Program-made: the position numbers and the translations under genes
Shown here: one piece after another, positions 1-6,138 of the stretch
Layout: every line of letters starts with the position of its first letter
How positions within the stretch are numbered: position 1 is the stretch's first letter
The notes under the pieces: model-generated
Seen by the model: only the letters and a program-made list of their open reading frames with translations
Databases searched by the model: none
What the model was told of the DNA's origin: nothing
NCBI GenBank assembly: GCA_015068545.1
Contig: SVKH01000058.1
Span: forward strand, 1-9,607
Origin: Oscillospiraceae bacterium
GTDB taxonomy: Bacteria; Bacillota; Clostridia; UBA1381
Reading direction: 5' to 3'
DNA length: 9,607 nt

Positions 1-20
1 CTTCAAGGTACTTTCCTCCT
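1..20 (-). promoter_or_regulatory. Ribosome binding site and probable TTG start of the gene after murD
   Basis: Read on the minus strand, a perfect AGGAGG (20-15) overlaps the murD stop codon. After 8 nt comes TTG (6-4) followed by AAG (3-1), so a downstream gene starting Met-Lys probably begins here and leaves the window. In Firmicutes, murD is commonly followed by ftsW/spoVE or murG. Which gene this is cannot be seen. The overlap suggests translational coupling with murD. Confidence 0.6.
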
Positions 21-1371
21 ATAATTCATTAACGAGCTTTTTGAAAAGATTGCCACGTTCCTCAAAATTAGCAAACATATCAAAACTGGTTGACGCAGGC
101 GATAACAATACAACATCACCACAAGTTGCACAATCTCTTGCGGTTTTTACCACTTCTTCATATGTATTGCATCGTATTATTTTCACTTCGTTTCCACCTG
201 CTTTTTTAACAGCAGCCTCTATACTATCCGCTGTTTTTCCTATAAGGATAAGGACCTTCACCTTCTCCTTTATGCTAGGTCCTATTTCGTCATATGCAAT
301 TCCTTTATCCTTGCCTCCTGCAATCATTATTACAGGCTTATCAAAGACTTTAAGAGTATTTATACTTCTGTTTGGACTGGAATCTATAGAACTGTTATAG
401 TATTCCACACCGTCCAAAACCCTTACTAACTCAATTCTGTGTTCCACCCCGCCAAAGGATTTTGCAACGTCTACTATAACAGAATTATCAACAAGACCGG
501 TAACAGCACCAATTGCCGCCATATAGTTTTCCACGTTATGCATTCCCTTTATCTTGATGTCATTTATGTTTAAAATCTTTTCGCCGTTACGCACAATAAA
601 ATCGTCATCAAGGCAAATATCAGCATCTTCTTTTGATGAAAAATCTAAAAGCCTTCCCTTTGCTTCCTTTCCGATTTCACTTGTAACACTATTTGAAGCG
701 TTTACTATCAATGTAGATTCACTATCTTGGTAGAGCATAATATTTTTCTTTGCATCAATATACTCATTGTAATCCTTGTGCATATCAAGATGATTTGGAG
801 ATATGTTGGTTATAACAGCTATCTGTGGAGAATTCTTCATAGTATGAAGCTGAAAGCTGGAAAGCTCAAGTATAACCCAATCCTCCTTTGACATATTCTC
901 TGCTTGGGCAAGTAACGGATTACCTATATTTCCACCAAGCCAAGTCCTATACCCTGCTTTTGTCATCATTTTATGAATCAGGGTAGTGGTTGTCGTTTTT
1001 CCGTCACTGCCAGTAACAGCAATAATATTTGACGGACATACATCAAAAAATAGTTCCATTTCACTTGTTACTATGCTGCCATTCTTCCTTGCCTTTTCAA
1101 GATATGGATTATCAAATCTCATTCCCGGAGTTTTAAAAATCAATTCACCGGAAAGCCCTTCAAGATAGCCCTCGCCTAAACTAAACTCTACTCCAAGTGC
1201 AGATAGCTCTATATACACATCTCCCAGTTGTTCTGCTGTTCTTTTATCGTAAGCTGTTACCTTGGCACCGGCATCAACTAACAGCTTTATCAACGGTCGG
1301 TTGGAAATTCCCACGCCGATTACAGAAACGCTTTTTCCTTTAACATTTGATTTAAATTCTAAAATATTCAT
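19..1371 (-). CDS. murD: UDP-N-acetylmuramoyl-L-alanine--D-glutamate ligase (MurD)
   Basis: MurD is the cytoplasmic ATP-dependent ligase that adds D-glutamate to UDP-MurNAc-L-Ala in peptidoglycan precursor synthesis. With the ATG at 1371 the protein has 450 residues, normal for the family. An N-terminal Rossmann-type UDP-binding domain (VSVIGVGISNRP, about 15-26) is followed by the central ATPase domain. That domain has the P-loop GSDGKTTT (about 121-128), ELSSFQL (169-175), NISPNHLDMH (189-198) and a lysine near 208 in the position of the family's carbamylated lysine. The C-terminal domain has GVEHRIE (about 308-314) and ends with SPASTSFDMF and FEERGNLF, both typical of MurD. A longer frame with a GTG at 1380 exists, but GAGGTG (1383-1378) lies 6 nt before the ATG and fits as its ribosome binding site, so the ATG is preferred. 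The D-Glu-side motif is unusual (NSSIDSSPNRS). Another gene appears to follow directly. Confidence 0.97.
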   Translation of the reverse strand: MNILEFKSNVKGKSVSVIGVGISNRPLIKLLVDAGAKVTAYDKRTAEQLGDVYIELSALGVEFSLGEGYLEGLSGELIFKTPGMRFDNPYLEKARKNGSIVTSEMELFFDVCPSNIIAVTGSDGKTTTTTLIHKMMTKAGYRTWLGGNIGNPLLAQAENMSKEDWVILELSSFQLHTMKNSPQIAVITNISPNHLDMHKDYNEYIDAKKNIMLYQDSESTLIVNASNSVTSEIGKEAKGRLLDFSSKEDADICLDDDFIVRNGEKILNINDIKIKGMHNVENYMAAIGAVTGLVDNSVIVDVAKSFGGVEHRIELVRVLDGVEYYNSSIDSSPNRSINTLKVFDKPVIMIAGGKDKGIAYDEIGPSIKEKVKVLILIGKTADSIEAAVKKAGGNEVKIIRCNTYEEVVKTARDCATCGDVVLLSPASTSFDMFANFEERGNLFKKLVNEL

Positions 1372-1377
1372 TAAGTT

Positions 1378-1383
1378 CACCTC
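1378..1383 (-). promoter_or_regulatory. Ribosome binding site that decides the murD start
   Basis: GAGGTG on the minus strand lies 6 nt before the ATG at 1371-1369. The alternative GTG start (1380-1378) is part of this site, and only a weak GGAT precedes it. The ATG is therefore the more likely start. Confidence 0.7.
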
Positions 1384-1446
1384 ATATCCAGCAAATATAT
1401 TATCACGTTTTTATCCATTACATTTCTTATTAAAATTACCAATATA

Positions 1447-1475
1447 AGTATAATACATTGAGGCAAAAATTTCAA
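1447..1475 (-). promoter_or_regulatory. Predicted sigma-A promoter for murD
   Basis: On the minus strand, TTGAAA (1475-1470) and TATACT (1452-1447) are separated by exactly 17 nt. Each differs from the TTGACA/TATAAT consensus at one base. Transcription would start near 1440, giving a leader of about 70 nt before the murD ATG. This is a motif match only, in AT-rich DNA. Confidence 0.6.
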
Positions 1476-1564
1476 TACCAAATTCTCCTCTTTGCATAGT
1501 ATAAATTATGAAAATAATTCTATACCACGCACCTATTAAAATGATAATAAAATCTAATCACATA

Positions 1565-1593
1565 TTGACTTTTTTATGGAATTATGTTAAAAT
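1565..1593 (+). promoter_or_regulatory. Predicted sigma-A promoter for the phosphoglycerol transferase gene
   Basis: TTGACT (1565-1570) and TAAAAT (1588-1593) are 17 nt apart, each with one mismatch to consensus. Transcription would start near 1600, leaving a leader of about 90 nt before the TTG start at 1688. This is the best plus-strand promoter match in the intergenic region. Confidence 0.65.
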
Positions 1594-1605
1594 TAGTCGG
1601 ATTGT

Positions 1606-1620
1606 GTTGAACAAATCAAC
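1606..1620. repeat. Short inverted repeat downstream of the plus-strand promoter
   Basis: GTTGA-ACAAA-TCAAC has perfect 5-bp arms around a 5-nt centre and lies about 5-20 nt after the predicted start of transcription. The position suits a repressor operator or a small leader hairpin. Short arms like these can also arise by chance. Confidence 0.25.
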
Positions 1621-1667
1621 CATCTTATTACAAGCTTATATATGCTATAAACTCTTATATTTAATAT

Positions 1668-1691
1668 AGAAAGGTTATGAAGTTTAATTGA
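1668..1691 (+). promoter_or_regulatory. Ribosome binding site, four-codon mini-ORF and TTG start
   Basis: AGAAAGG (1668-1674) is the only purine-rich site before the plus-strand gene. It lies 13 nt before the TTG at 1688, which is long. An ATG at 1677 opens a frame of four codons (Met-Lys-Phe-Asn) whose TGA stop (1689-1691) overlaps that TTG. An in-frame TAA at 1685-1687 rules out any earlier start in the main frame. Start of the main gene by termination and re-initiation is possible but not shown. Confidence 0.4.
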
Positions 1692-3244
1692 AAACTTTAA
1701 ATAGTTTTAACATTAACAAATTGTTAAAGTGTCGCAGGAGAAAGCACGCAAGAACAGGCTCCAGAATCTCTGCCAAGATTCTTTGTTCATTGTTCCTGCT
1801 TATAGCCTCTATCCTGTTTTCAGCGACAAAGTGGTACTTAAGAACATACGGTGCAACAGGCTTTGATTCAATCCTATTTACGCTGTTTTCAAACCTAAAA
1901 GGTGTAGACTCACAAATAGTAACGGATTTTATACATGATGCATTGGTTCCTGCTGTGATTTTCACTACCATCTATACTATACTGTTCTTTATTCCATTTA
2001 GTAACTGGCGTTGCTACGGTATAAAGAAAAAGTACGAGATTACACTTACACTCATTCTTGCAATAATACTGACCATAATTGCAGGTAACGAGTCAAACTT
2101 TTTCAATTATATGCATAAGATTTCCCACCAAACTCACATTTATGAAGAAAGGTATGTTGACCCACATTCTGTCAAAATAGACTTCCCTGAAGAAAAACGA
2201 AATCTGATATACATATTTCTTGAATCTATGGAGACCTCATATCTTGCAAAAAGAGAAGGCGGAGCACTACCTAAAAATGTAATGCCTGAACTATATACAC
2301 TTGCAAGAGAAAACATCAATTTCTCACACAATTCAGGAGTAGGCGGATTCCTAACACCATCGGGAACAACTTGGACAGTATCTGCTATGTCATCACAAAC
2401 ATCAGCTATACCTCTAAAAGCATCACCAGGAGCGCTGAATAATAATGAATACGGCAGAGAATCATTCTTGCCTGGTGCAGTTTCTATAAACAATATCCTA
2501 AGCGAAAACGGATATAACCAAGCTCTAATAGTTGGTTCTGATTCTGCATTCGCCAACAGAGACGTATACTTTAAAGATCACGAAATCGGCAACGTGTACG
2601 ACTTGAACACAGCCCGTGCAGAAGGTTTTATCCCCGAAGACTACTATGTATGGTGGGGTATGGAAGACAAACTTATGTTTGAATATTCCAAAAACAAGAT
2701 AACAGAAATGGCTAAGAGCGATCAACCATTCTCAGTAGTAATGCTAACAGTTGATACACACTTTCCGGAAGGATATGTATGTGAGCAGTGCCCCGACACA
2801 TACCACGAGCAGTACAACAACGTAATATCCTGCTCAAGCCATCAGGTATATGAATTTATCAACTGGCTGAAAAAACAGGACTTTTACAAAAATACAACGG
2901 TGGTTCTCTCCGGTGACCATCTAACCATGGATTATGACTACGTTTGGAGAAATATTCCTGAAGAATATGAAAGACATATATATAACTGCTTTATAAATTC
3001 AGCAGTGGAGTCAGATACATATAAAAAGCGAACATTTACAAGCTTTGATATGTTCCCTACCACTCTTGCTGCAATGGGATGCGAAATAGAAGGTGACAGA
3101 CTAGGACTTGGAACTAACCTGTTTTCCGATAAGAAAACCCATGCAGAGGAAATGGGGTACGATGAATTTGATGAGCAACTATCCATGAGCTCAAACTATT
3201 ACATAAAGAAGTTTATGGTAAAAGATCAAGATACATCGCAATAG
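1688..3244 (+). CDS. Membrane phosphoglycerol transferase, OpgB/LTA-synthase (alkaline phosphatase) superfamily
   Basis: This is a 518-residue protein with three predicted membrane spans (about 27-46, 86-104, 115-132) and an extracellular sulfatase-fold domain from about 170. Relatives move sn-glycerol-1-phosphate from phosphatidylglycerol onto a surface glycan or a growing lipoteichoic acid chain. Family landmarks are FLESME (Glu179), SGTTWTVSAMSSQ with the likely nucleophile Thr227 or Thr228, VDTHFPEGY (His358) and LSGDH (Asp410, His411), followed by a late DMFPT and LGLGTNLF. The GTTWT...SSQ, VDTHFPEGY and SCSS...FINWLK segments resemble E. coli OpgB more than S. aureus LtaS, so transfer to a glycan rather than chain synthesis is plausible. 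Cys368 and Cys382 match cysteines I recall in OpgB. The start is TTG; no earlier in-frame start is possible and the next in-frame ATG is near residue 142. The gene has its own promoter and terminator, so the acceptor cannot be read from its neighbours. Confidence 0.88.
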   Translation: MKTLNSFNINKLLKCRRRKHARTGSRISAKILCSLFLLIASILFSATKWYLRTYGATGFDSILFTLFSNLKGVDSQIVTDFIHDALVPAVIFTTIYTILFFIPFSNWRCYGIKKKYEITLTLILAIILTIIAGNESNFFNYMHKISHQTHIYEERYVDPHSVKIDFPEEKRNLIYIFLESMETSYLAKREGGALPKNVMPELYTLARENINFSHNSGVGGFLTPSGTTWTVSAMSSQTSAIPLKASPGALNNNEYGRESFLPGAVSINNILSENGYNQALIVGSDSAFANRDVYFKDHEIGNVYDLNTARAEGFIPEDYYVWWGMEDKLMFEYSKNKITEMAKSDQPFSVVMLTVDTHFPEGYVCEQCPDTYHEQYNNVISCSSHQVYEFINWLKKQDFYKNTTVVLSGDHLTMDYDYVWRNIPEEYERHIYNCFINSAVESDTYKKRTFTSFDMFPTTLAAMGCEIEGDRLGLGTNLFSDKKTHAEEMGYDEFDEQLSMSSNYYIKKFMVKDQDTSQ

Positions 3245-3260
3245 TGCGGTGTATTTTTTT
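3231..3260 (+). terminator. Rho-independent terminator overlapping the stop codon of the phosphoglycerol transferase gene
   Basis: ATACATCGCA (3231-3240) pairs with TGCGGTGTAT (3245-3254) over 10 bp with one G-U pair, around a 4-nt loop (ATAG, 3241-3244), followed by six T. The TAG stop (3242-3244) is in the loop, and the left arm is the last coding sequence. The G-U pair forms only in the plus-strand RNA, which agrees with the direction. Confidence 0.85.
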
Positions 3261-3261
3261 A

Positions 3262-3435
3262 TTCTATAATGTAATTATGTCCCATTCAAGGTCTTACGCA
3301 GAAGAAAATACCGCAAATTAATTCATAATATATTATATCTGCAAGTGCTTGTGTCACCATTGCCGAGTTATTAATAAAGGAGCTAATATCCAGCTTACGT
3401 AAAGCTACACAAATTAATTAGCAAAAAAAATACAC
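3262..3435. other. Spacer between convergent genes, no convincing gene
   Basis: This lies between the plus-strand terminator and the minus-strand terminator. It contains a nested inverted repeat (GCTAAT 3382-3387 with ATTAGC 3417-3422, enclosing AGCTT 3392-3396 with AAGCT 3402-3406). It also has a short minus-strand open frame ending at 3286 that lacks a ribosome binding site. I recognise no RNA gene here. Confidence 0.55.
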
Positions 3436-3481
3436 AAAAAAAATACGCACTTCCAAAGGCAATAGCCTCTGGAAATGCGTA
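3436..3481 (-). terminator. Rho-independent terminator of the ispH-S1 operon
   Basis: The arms at 3444-3460 and 3465-3481 form a 17-bp stem with a 4-nt loop, followed on the minus strand by eight T (3443-3436) and, after five bases, another T8 run (3430-3423). The two imperfect positions are G-U pairs in minus-strand RNA but A-C mismatches in plus-strand RNA, so the element serves the minus-strand operon. It lies about 40 nt past the stop codon at 3521. Confidence 0.93.
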
Positions 3482-3520
3482 ATATAATTTTGTTAAAACT
3501 GTTATAATAATCTGATTGGA

Positions 3521-5548
3521 TTATTCCTCTGTAGCTTCCTCAGCCTCTTCTGCGATGAACTTTTCGATATCTACAGGAACTTCATCTTCAACCGGAGCTT
3601 CTTCTACTACAGGAGCTTCCTCTTGAGCCTCTTCCTTTTCTTCTACTGGAGGAGCAATCAATGCTCTGATAGAAAGACTGATCTTGTTAGCTTCCCAATC
3701 TACATCTATAACCTTAGCTTCTACTTCTTGACCGATAGAAAGAACTTCACTTGGAGCTTCGATTCTTCTGTCAGCAATTTGAGAAATGTGGATAAGACCG
3801 TCTACATTAGGAATGATTTCTGCAAATGCACCGAAGTCCATCATGCGAACAATCTTACACTTAACAACCTCACCAACAATAACCTTTGACTGTGCGATAA
3901 CCCATGGGTTGTCCTCAGCCTTCTTAAAGCCAAGAGAAATCTTCTTTGTTTCTTCGTTAATGTCCTTAATATATACTGTAAGAGTATCGCCTTCTTTGCA
4001 TACTTCTGATGGGTGCTTAATCTTGTTCCAAGAAAGCTCAGAAATATGAACCAGACCGTCTACTCCGCCGATGTCAACAAATGCACCGAAAGATGTAAGT
4101 GACTTAACTGTACCTGTATATGTCTTGCCAACTTCTGCATCAGCCCAGAACTTAGCTTCTGCAGCCTTCTTTTCTTCTTCAAGAAGAACACGAACAGAAC
4201 CTACTACACGCTTTCTTCTTTCGTCAAGCTCGATAAGTCTTACCTTAACTGATGTATTCAATAGTGTTTCCAAATCTTGAACATATGTCAGTGAAGCCTG
4301 CTTTGCAGGGATAAACACTTGAGAGTCATTAGCAAGAGCTATGACACCGCCACGAACAACTCTGATAATTTTAGCATCAAGAATTTCTTTGTTCTCGTAT
4401 GCTTCTTTTATCTTGTTCCAGCTTTCCATAGCAATAAGCTTCTTTCTTGACAGAACAACTTTGCCCTCAGCATCGTTTACACCTACAACGTAAACTTTGA
4501 TAGAATCTCCTTCTTTTACAATATCAGATGCCTTCAAATATGGATCGTCTGACAATTGGTCAACAGCAAGCTGACCGTTGTACTTGAATCCGCCAAGGTC
4601 AACAATAACCTCATTGTTGCGAATCTCAACAACTGTTGCGTCAACAATATCTCCATTATTTAAAGTTTTGCTTTCGTACTTTTCAAAAAGTTCAGCGAAA
4701 GACTCCTCGTTTCTGATTTTTTCATCCATTGTTGTAAAAACCTCCTCGATAGTACGCGCCGGAGTAGATGCTCCTGCCGTAATACCTATCTTTTTATTTT
4801 TTAAAAATATACCCTGAGGAATATCCTCATAAGTTTCAATGAAATATGTCTCGGGACATTTAGAAGATGCTATCTCGAAAAGCTTCTTTGTATTAGAACT
4901 TTCACGTCCTCCAACTATTAACATTAAATCCGACTCAGACGACAATGTGTATGCTTCCTCTTGTCTGTCTTTAGTCGCTCTACATATTGTATCAAAAACT
5001 AGTACCACTTTGCAAGTGTTTTTAACATTTTGTACTATTTGCACAAAAACATTTTTATTTATTGTTGTTTGTGCTACTATACATATAGGGGTATCTGCAT
5101 ATTCCTCTGATATATTAAAGTTTTCGTCATATGTTATGATTGCTTTTTCTGAGCACCATCCGTTTATACCTATAACTTCCGGATGATTTCTGTCACCCAC
5201 AATCAGAATCTGGTATCCTTTTTCGTAATGCTCATGTACTATTTTATGAATTTTTGATACAAAAGGGCAAGTTAGGTCTATATAATCTCTGCCTTCCAGT
5301 GCCTCAATTATAGACTTTTTTACACCATGAGCCCTTATGACAACAGTTGCATCCAGTGGGATATCGCTAAGGTCGGAGTATGCAAACACCCCTCTTTTTT
5401 CCAAATCTTCGCATACCTCGCGATTATGAATAAGATGCCCTAATGTGGCAATTTTTTTATCACTATTCTCGATAGCTTCGTAGGTTTTGTCTACCGCCCT
5501 TTTTACGCCGTAGCAAAAACCTGCTTTCTTTGCAATTTTAATACTCAT
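3521..5548 (-). CDS. ispH: 4-hydroxy-3-methylbut-2-enyl diphosphate reductase fused to ribosomal protein S1 (IspH-S1)
   Basis: Residues 1 to about 275 of 675 are a complete IspH, the [4Fe-4S] enzyme that makes IPP and DMAPP in the last step of the MEP pathway. The cluster cysteines are Cys12, Cys94 and Cys189. Active-site landmarks are HN at 41-42, RAHGV at 72-76, NHPEV at 121-125, the TT pair at 161-162, SSNT at 217-220 and GAST at 259-262. Four S1 RNA-binding repeats follow (about 297-370, 383-453, 471-542, 556-628); the second is the most divergent, and the third and fourth carry SFGAFVDIGGVDGLVHIS-type cores. A Glu/Val/Pro/Ala-rich acidic tail ends the protein. This fusion is known in Clostridia; why it exists is unclear. 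It is the last gene of the operon, overlaps plsC by 4 nt (ATGA), has AGGTGG just before its ATG, and is followed by a strong terminator. An internal ribosome binding site could also yield separate S1. Confidence 0.96.
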   Translation of the reverse strand: MSIKIAKKAGFCYGVKRAVDKTYEAIENSDKKIATLGHLIHNREVCEDLEKRGVFAYSDLSDIPLDATVVIRAHGVKKSIIEALEGRDYIDLTCPFVSKIHKIVHEHYEKGYQILIVGDRNHPEVIGINGWCSEKAIITYDENFNISEEYADTPICIVAQTTINKNVFVQIVQNVKNTCKVVLVFDTICRATKDRQEEAYTLSSESDLMLIVGGRESSNTKKLFEIASSKCPETYFIETYEDIPQGIFLKNKKIGITAGASTPARTIEEVFTTMDEKIRNEESFAELFEKYESKTLNNGDIVDATVVEIRNNEVIVDLGGFKYNGQLAVDQLSDDPYLKASDIVKEGDSIKVYVVGVNDAEGKVVLSRKKLIAMESWNKIKEAYENKEILDAKIIRVVRGGVIALANDSQVFIPAKQASLTYVQDLETLLNTSVKVRLIELDERRKRVVGSVRVLLEEEKKAAEAKFWADAEVGKTYTGTVKSLTSFGAFVDIGGVDGLVHISELSWNKIKHPSEVCKEGDTLTVYIKDINEETKKISLGFKKAEDNPWVIAQSKVIVGEVVKCKIVRMMDFGAFAEIIPNVDGLIHISQIADRRIEAPSEVLSIGQEVEAKVIDVDWEANKISLSIRALIAPPVEEKEEAQEEAPVVEEAPVEDEVPVDIEKFIAEEAEEATEE
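4727..4747 (-). promoter_or_regulatory. Internal ribosome binding site and ATG at the IspH/S1 junction
   Basis: On the minus strand, AGGAGGT (4746-4740) matches the anti-Shine-Dalgarno sequence fully. An in-frame ATG (4729-4727, Met274 of the fusion) lies 11 nt after AGGAGG. Starting there would give a 402-residue protein beginning MDEKIRNEESFAELFE, which looks like the start of a stand-alone S1, with all four S1 repeats. The spacing is slightly long, and the site also encodes a plausible Glu-Glu-Val of the last IspH helix, so coincidence is possible. Confidence 0.5.
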
Positions 5549-6138
5549 TTTCCACCTGCTGCTTTGTCGGTATCATATATAGTATCCATTACAGATACGC
5601 TCATTTCCTGCAGTTTCTCTACCGACAGCTTCTCACCATAAAATTCATCAAAATATATTGGCTCACCATAGGTTACCGTTATCCTGTTCATCCACTTATA
5701 TGTACCTGTAATAGTAACCGGAACAATCGGCACTTCAGCTCTTGTGGAAATCATTGCAATGCCCGGTTTTACATTAGCTTGCTCGTATTTTTTAACTCTC
5801 ATCCCTTCCGGAAACATCATAAATGCTTTTTCTTCCTTTAAGATTTTCAAAGATGTTTTAATTGCTGAAATATCACCTTTTCCGCGGTTTACTGGAAATA
5901 CACCAAACTTTTTAAGAATAAAGGCAAATGGCTTAAACTTAAAAAGCTCCGCCTTTCCCATAAATGACAAGTGTCTTGGACAAGTAGCTATGATAATTAA
6001 GCCATCCCAGTTGCTTTTATGATTGCAGGCAAAAACTGCGCCTTTATCCATTATCACTTTTTCCTTTCCCACGGTTTTAATCCTGAAAGCGAACAGGAAA
6101 AAAAGTCTGAATACATATTTTACAAAAGTGTAGAACAT
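5545..6138 (-). CDS. plsC: 1-acyl-sn-glycerol-3-phosphate acyltransferase (PlsC family)
   Basis: This membrane-associated enzyme acylates lysophosphatidic acid to phosphatidic acid, the precursor of all glycerophospholipids. The 197-residue length is typical of short bacterial PlsC proteins. The four acyltransferase blocks are present: NHKSNWD (39-45, catalytic His40 and Asp45 in the HX4D motif), GVFPVNRGKGD (79-89, Arg85), FPEGMR (109-114) and VPIVPV (136-141). The N-terminal stretch FVKYVFRLFFLFAF (5-18) is hydrophobic and probably inserts into the membrane. The ATG follows the cmk stop with no gap, and GGAGG lies inside the end of cmk, 9-10 nt before it. The stop overlaps the start of the IspH-S1 gene as ATGA. 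The exact acyl donor (acyl-ACP, acyl-CoA or acyl-phosphate) cannot be told from the sequence. Confidence 0.93.
   Translation of the reverse strand: MFYTFVKYVFRLFFLFAFRIKTVGKEKVIMDKGAVFACNHKSNWDGLIIIATCPRHLSFMGKAELFKFKPFAFILKKFGVFPVNRGKGDISAIKTSLKILKEEKAFMMFPEGMRVKKYEQANVKPGIAMISTRAEVPIVPVTITGTYKWMNRITVTYGEPIYFDEFYGEKLSVEKLQEMSVSVMDTIYDTDKAAGGK

Larger units (their letters stand above)
1384..1687. other. Divergent intergenic region between murD and the phosphoglycerol transferase gene
   Basis: About 300 nt of very AT-rich DNA separate two divergently read genes. It holds one sigma-A-like promoter for each side (minus 1447-1475, plus 1565-1593), a short inverted repeat just after the plus promoter, and the ribosome binding site of the plus-strand gene. 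A 32-codon minus-strand frame (1377-1475) conflicts with the murD promoter and is treated as a candidate only. I see no riboswitch-like structure and no tRNA. Confidence 0.7.

Noticed and set aside
1372..1380. GTG at 1380 as the murD start, adding three residues
   Set aside because: The GTG is part of GAGGTG, which is well placed as the ribosome binding site of the ATG at 1371; nothing comparable precedes the GTG.
1684..1971. 95-codon minus-strand frame over the start of the phosphoglycerol transferase gene
   Set aside because: It lies antisense to the membrane-spanning N-terminus and shows no family features of its own.
2140..2556. 138-codon minus-strand frame inside the phosphoglycerol transferase gene
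   Set aside because: It is antisense to a gene with clear catalytic motifs, and it has no recognisable domain or ribosome binding site.
3423..3443. Two A8 runs with TAC between them as a repeat element
   Set aside because: They are best read as the U-tracts of the minus-strand terminator.
3540..3660. Glu-rich low-complexity stretch at the C-terminus of IspH-S1 as an expanded repeat
   Set aside because: The codons vary and acidic tails are usual in S1 proteins; there is no regular repeat unit.
4839..5186. 115-codon plus-strand frame inside ispH
   Set aside because: It is the complement of a well-conserved IspH region and looks like a shadow frame.
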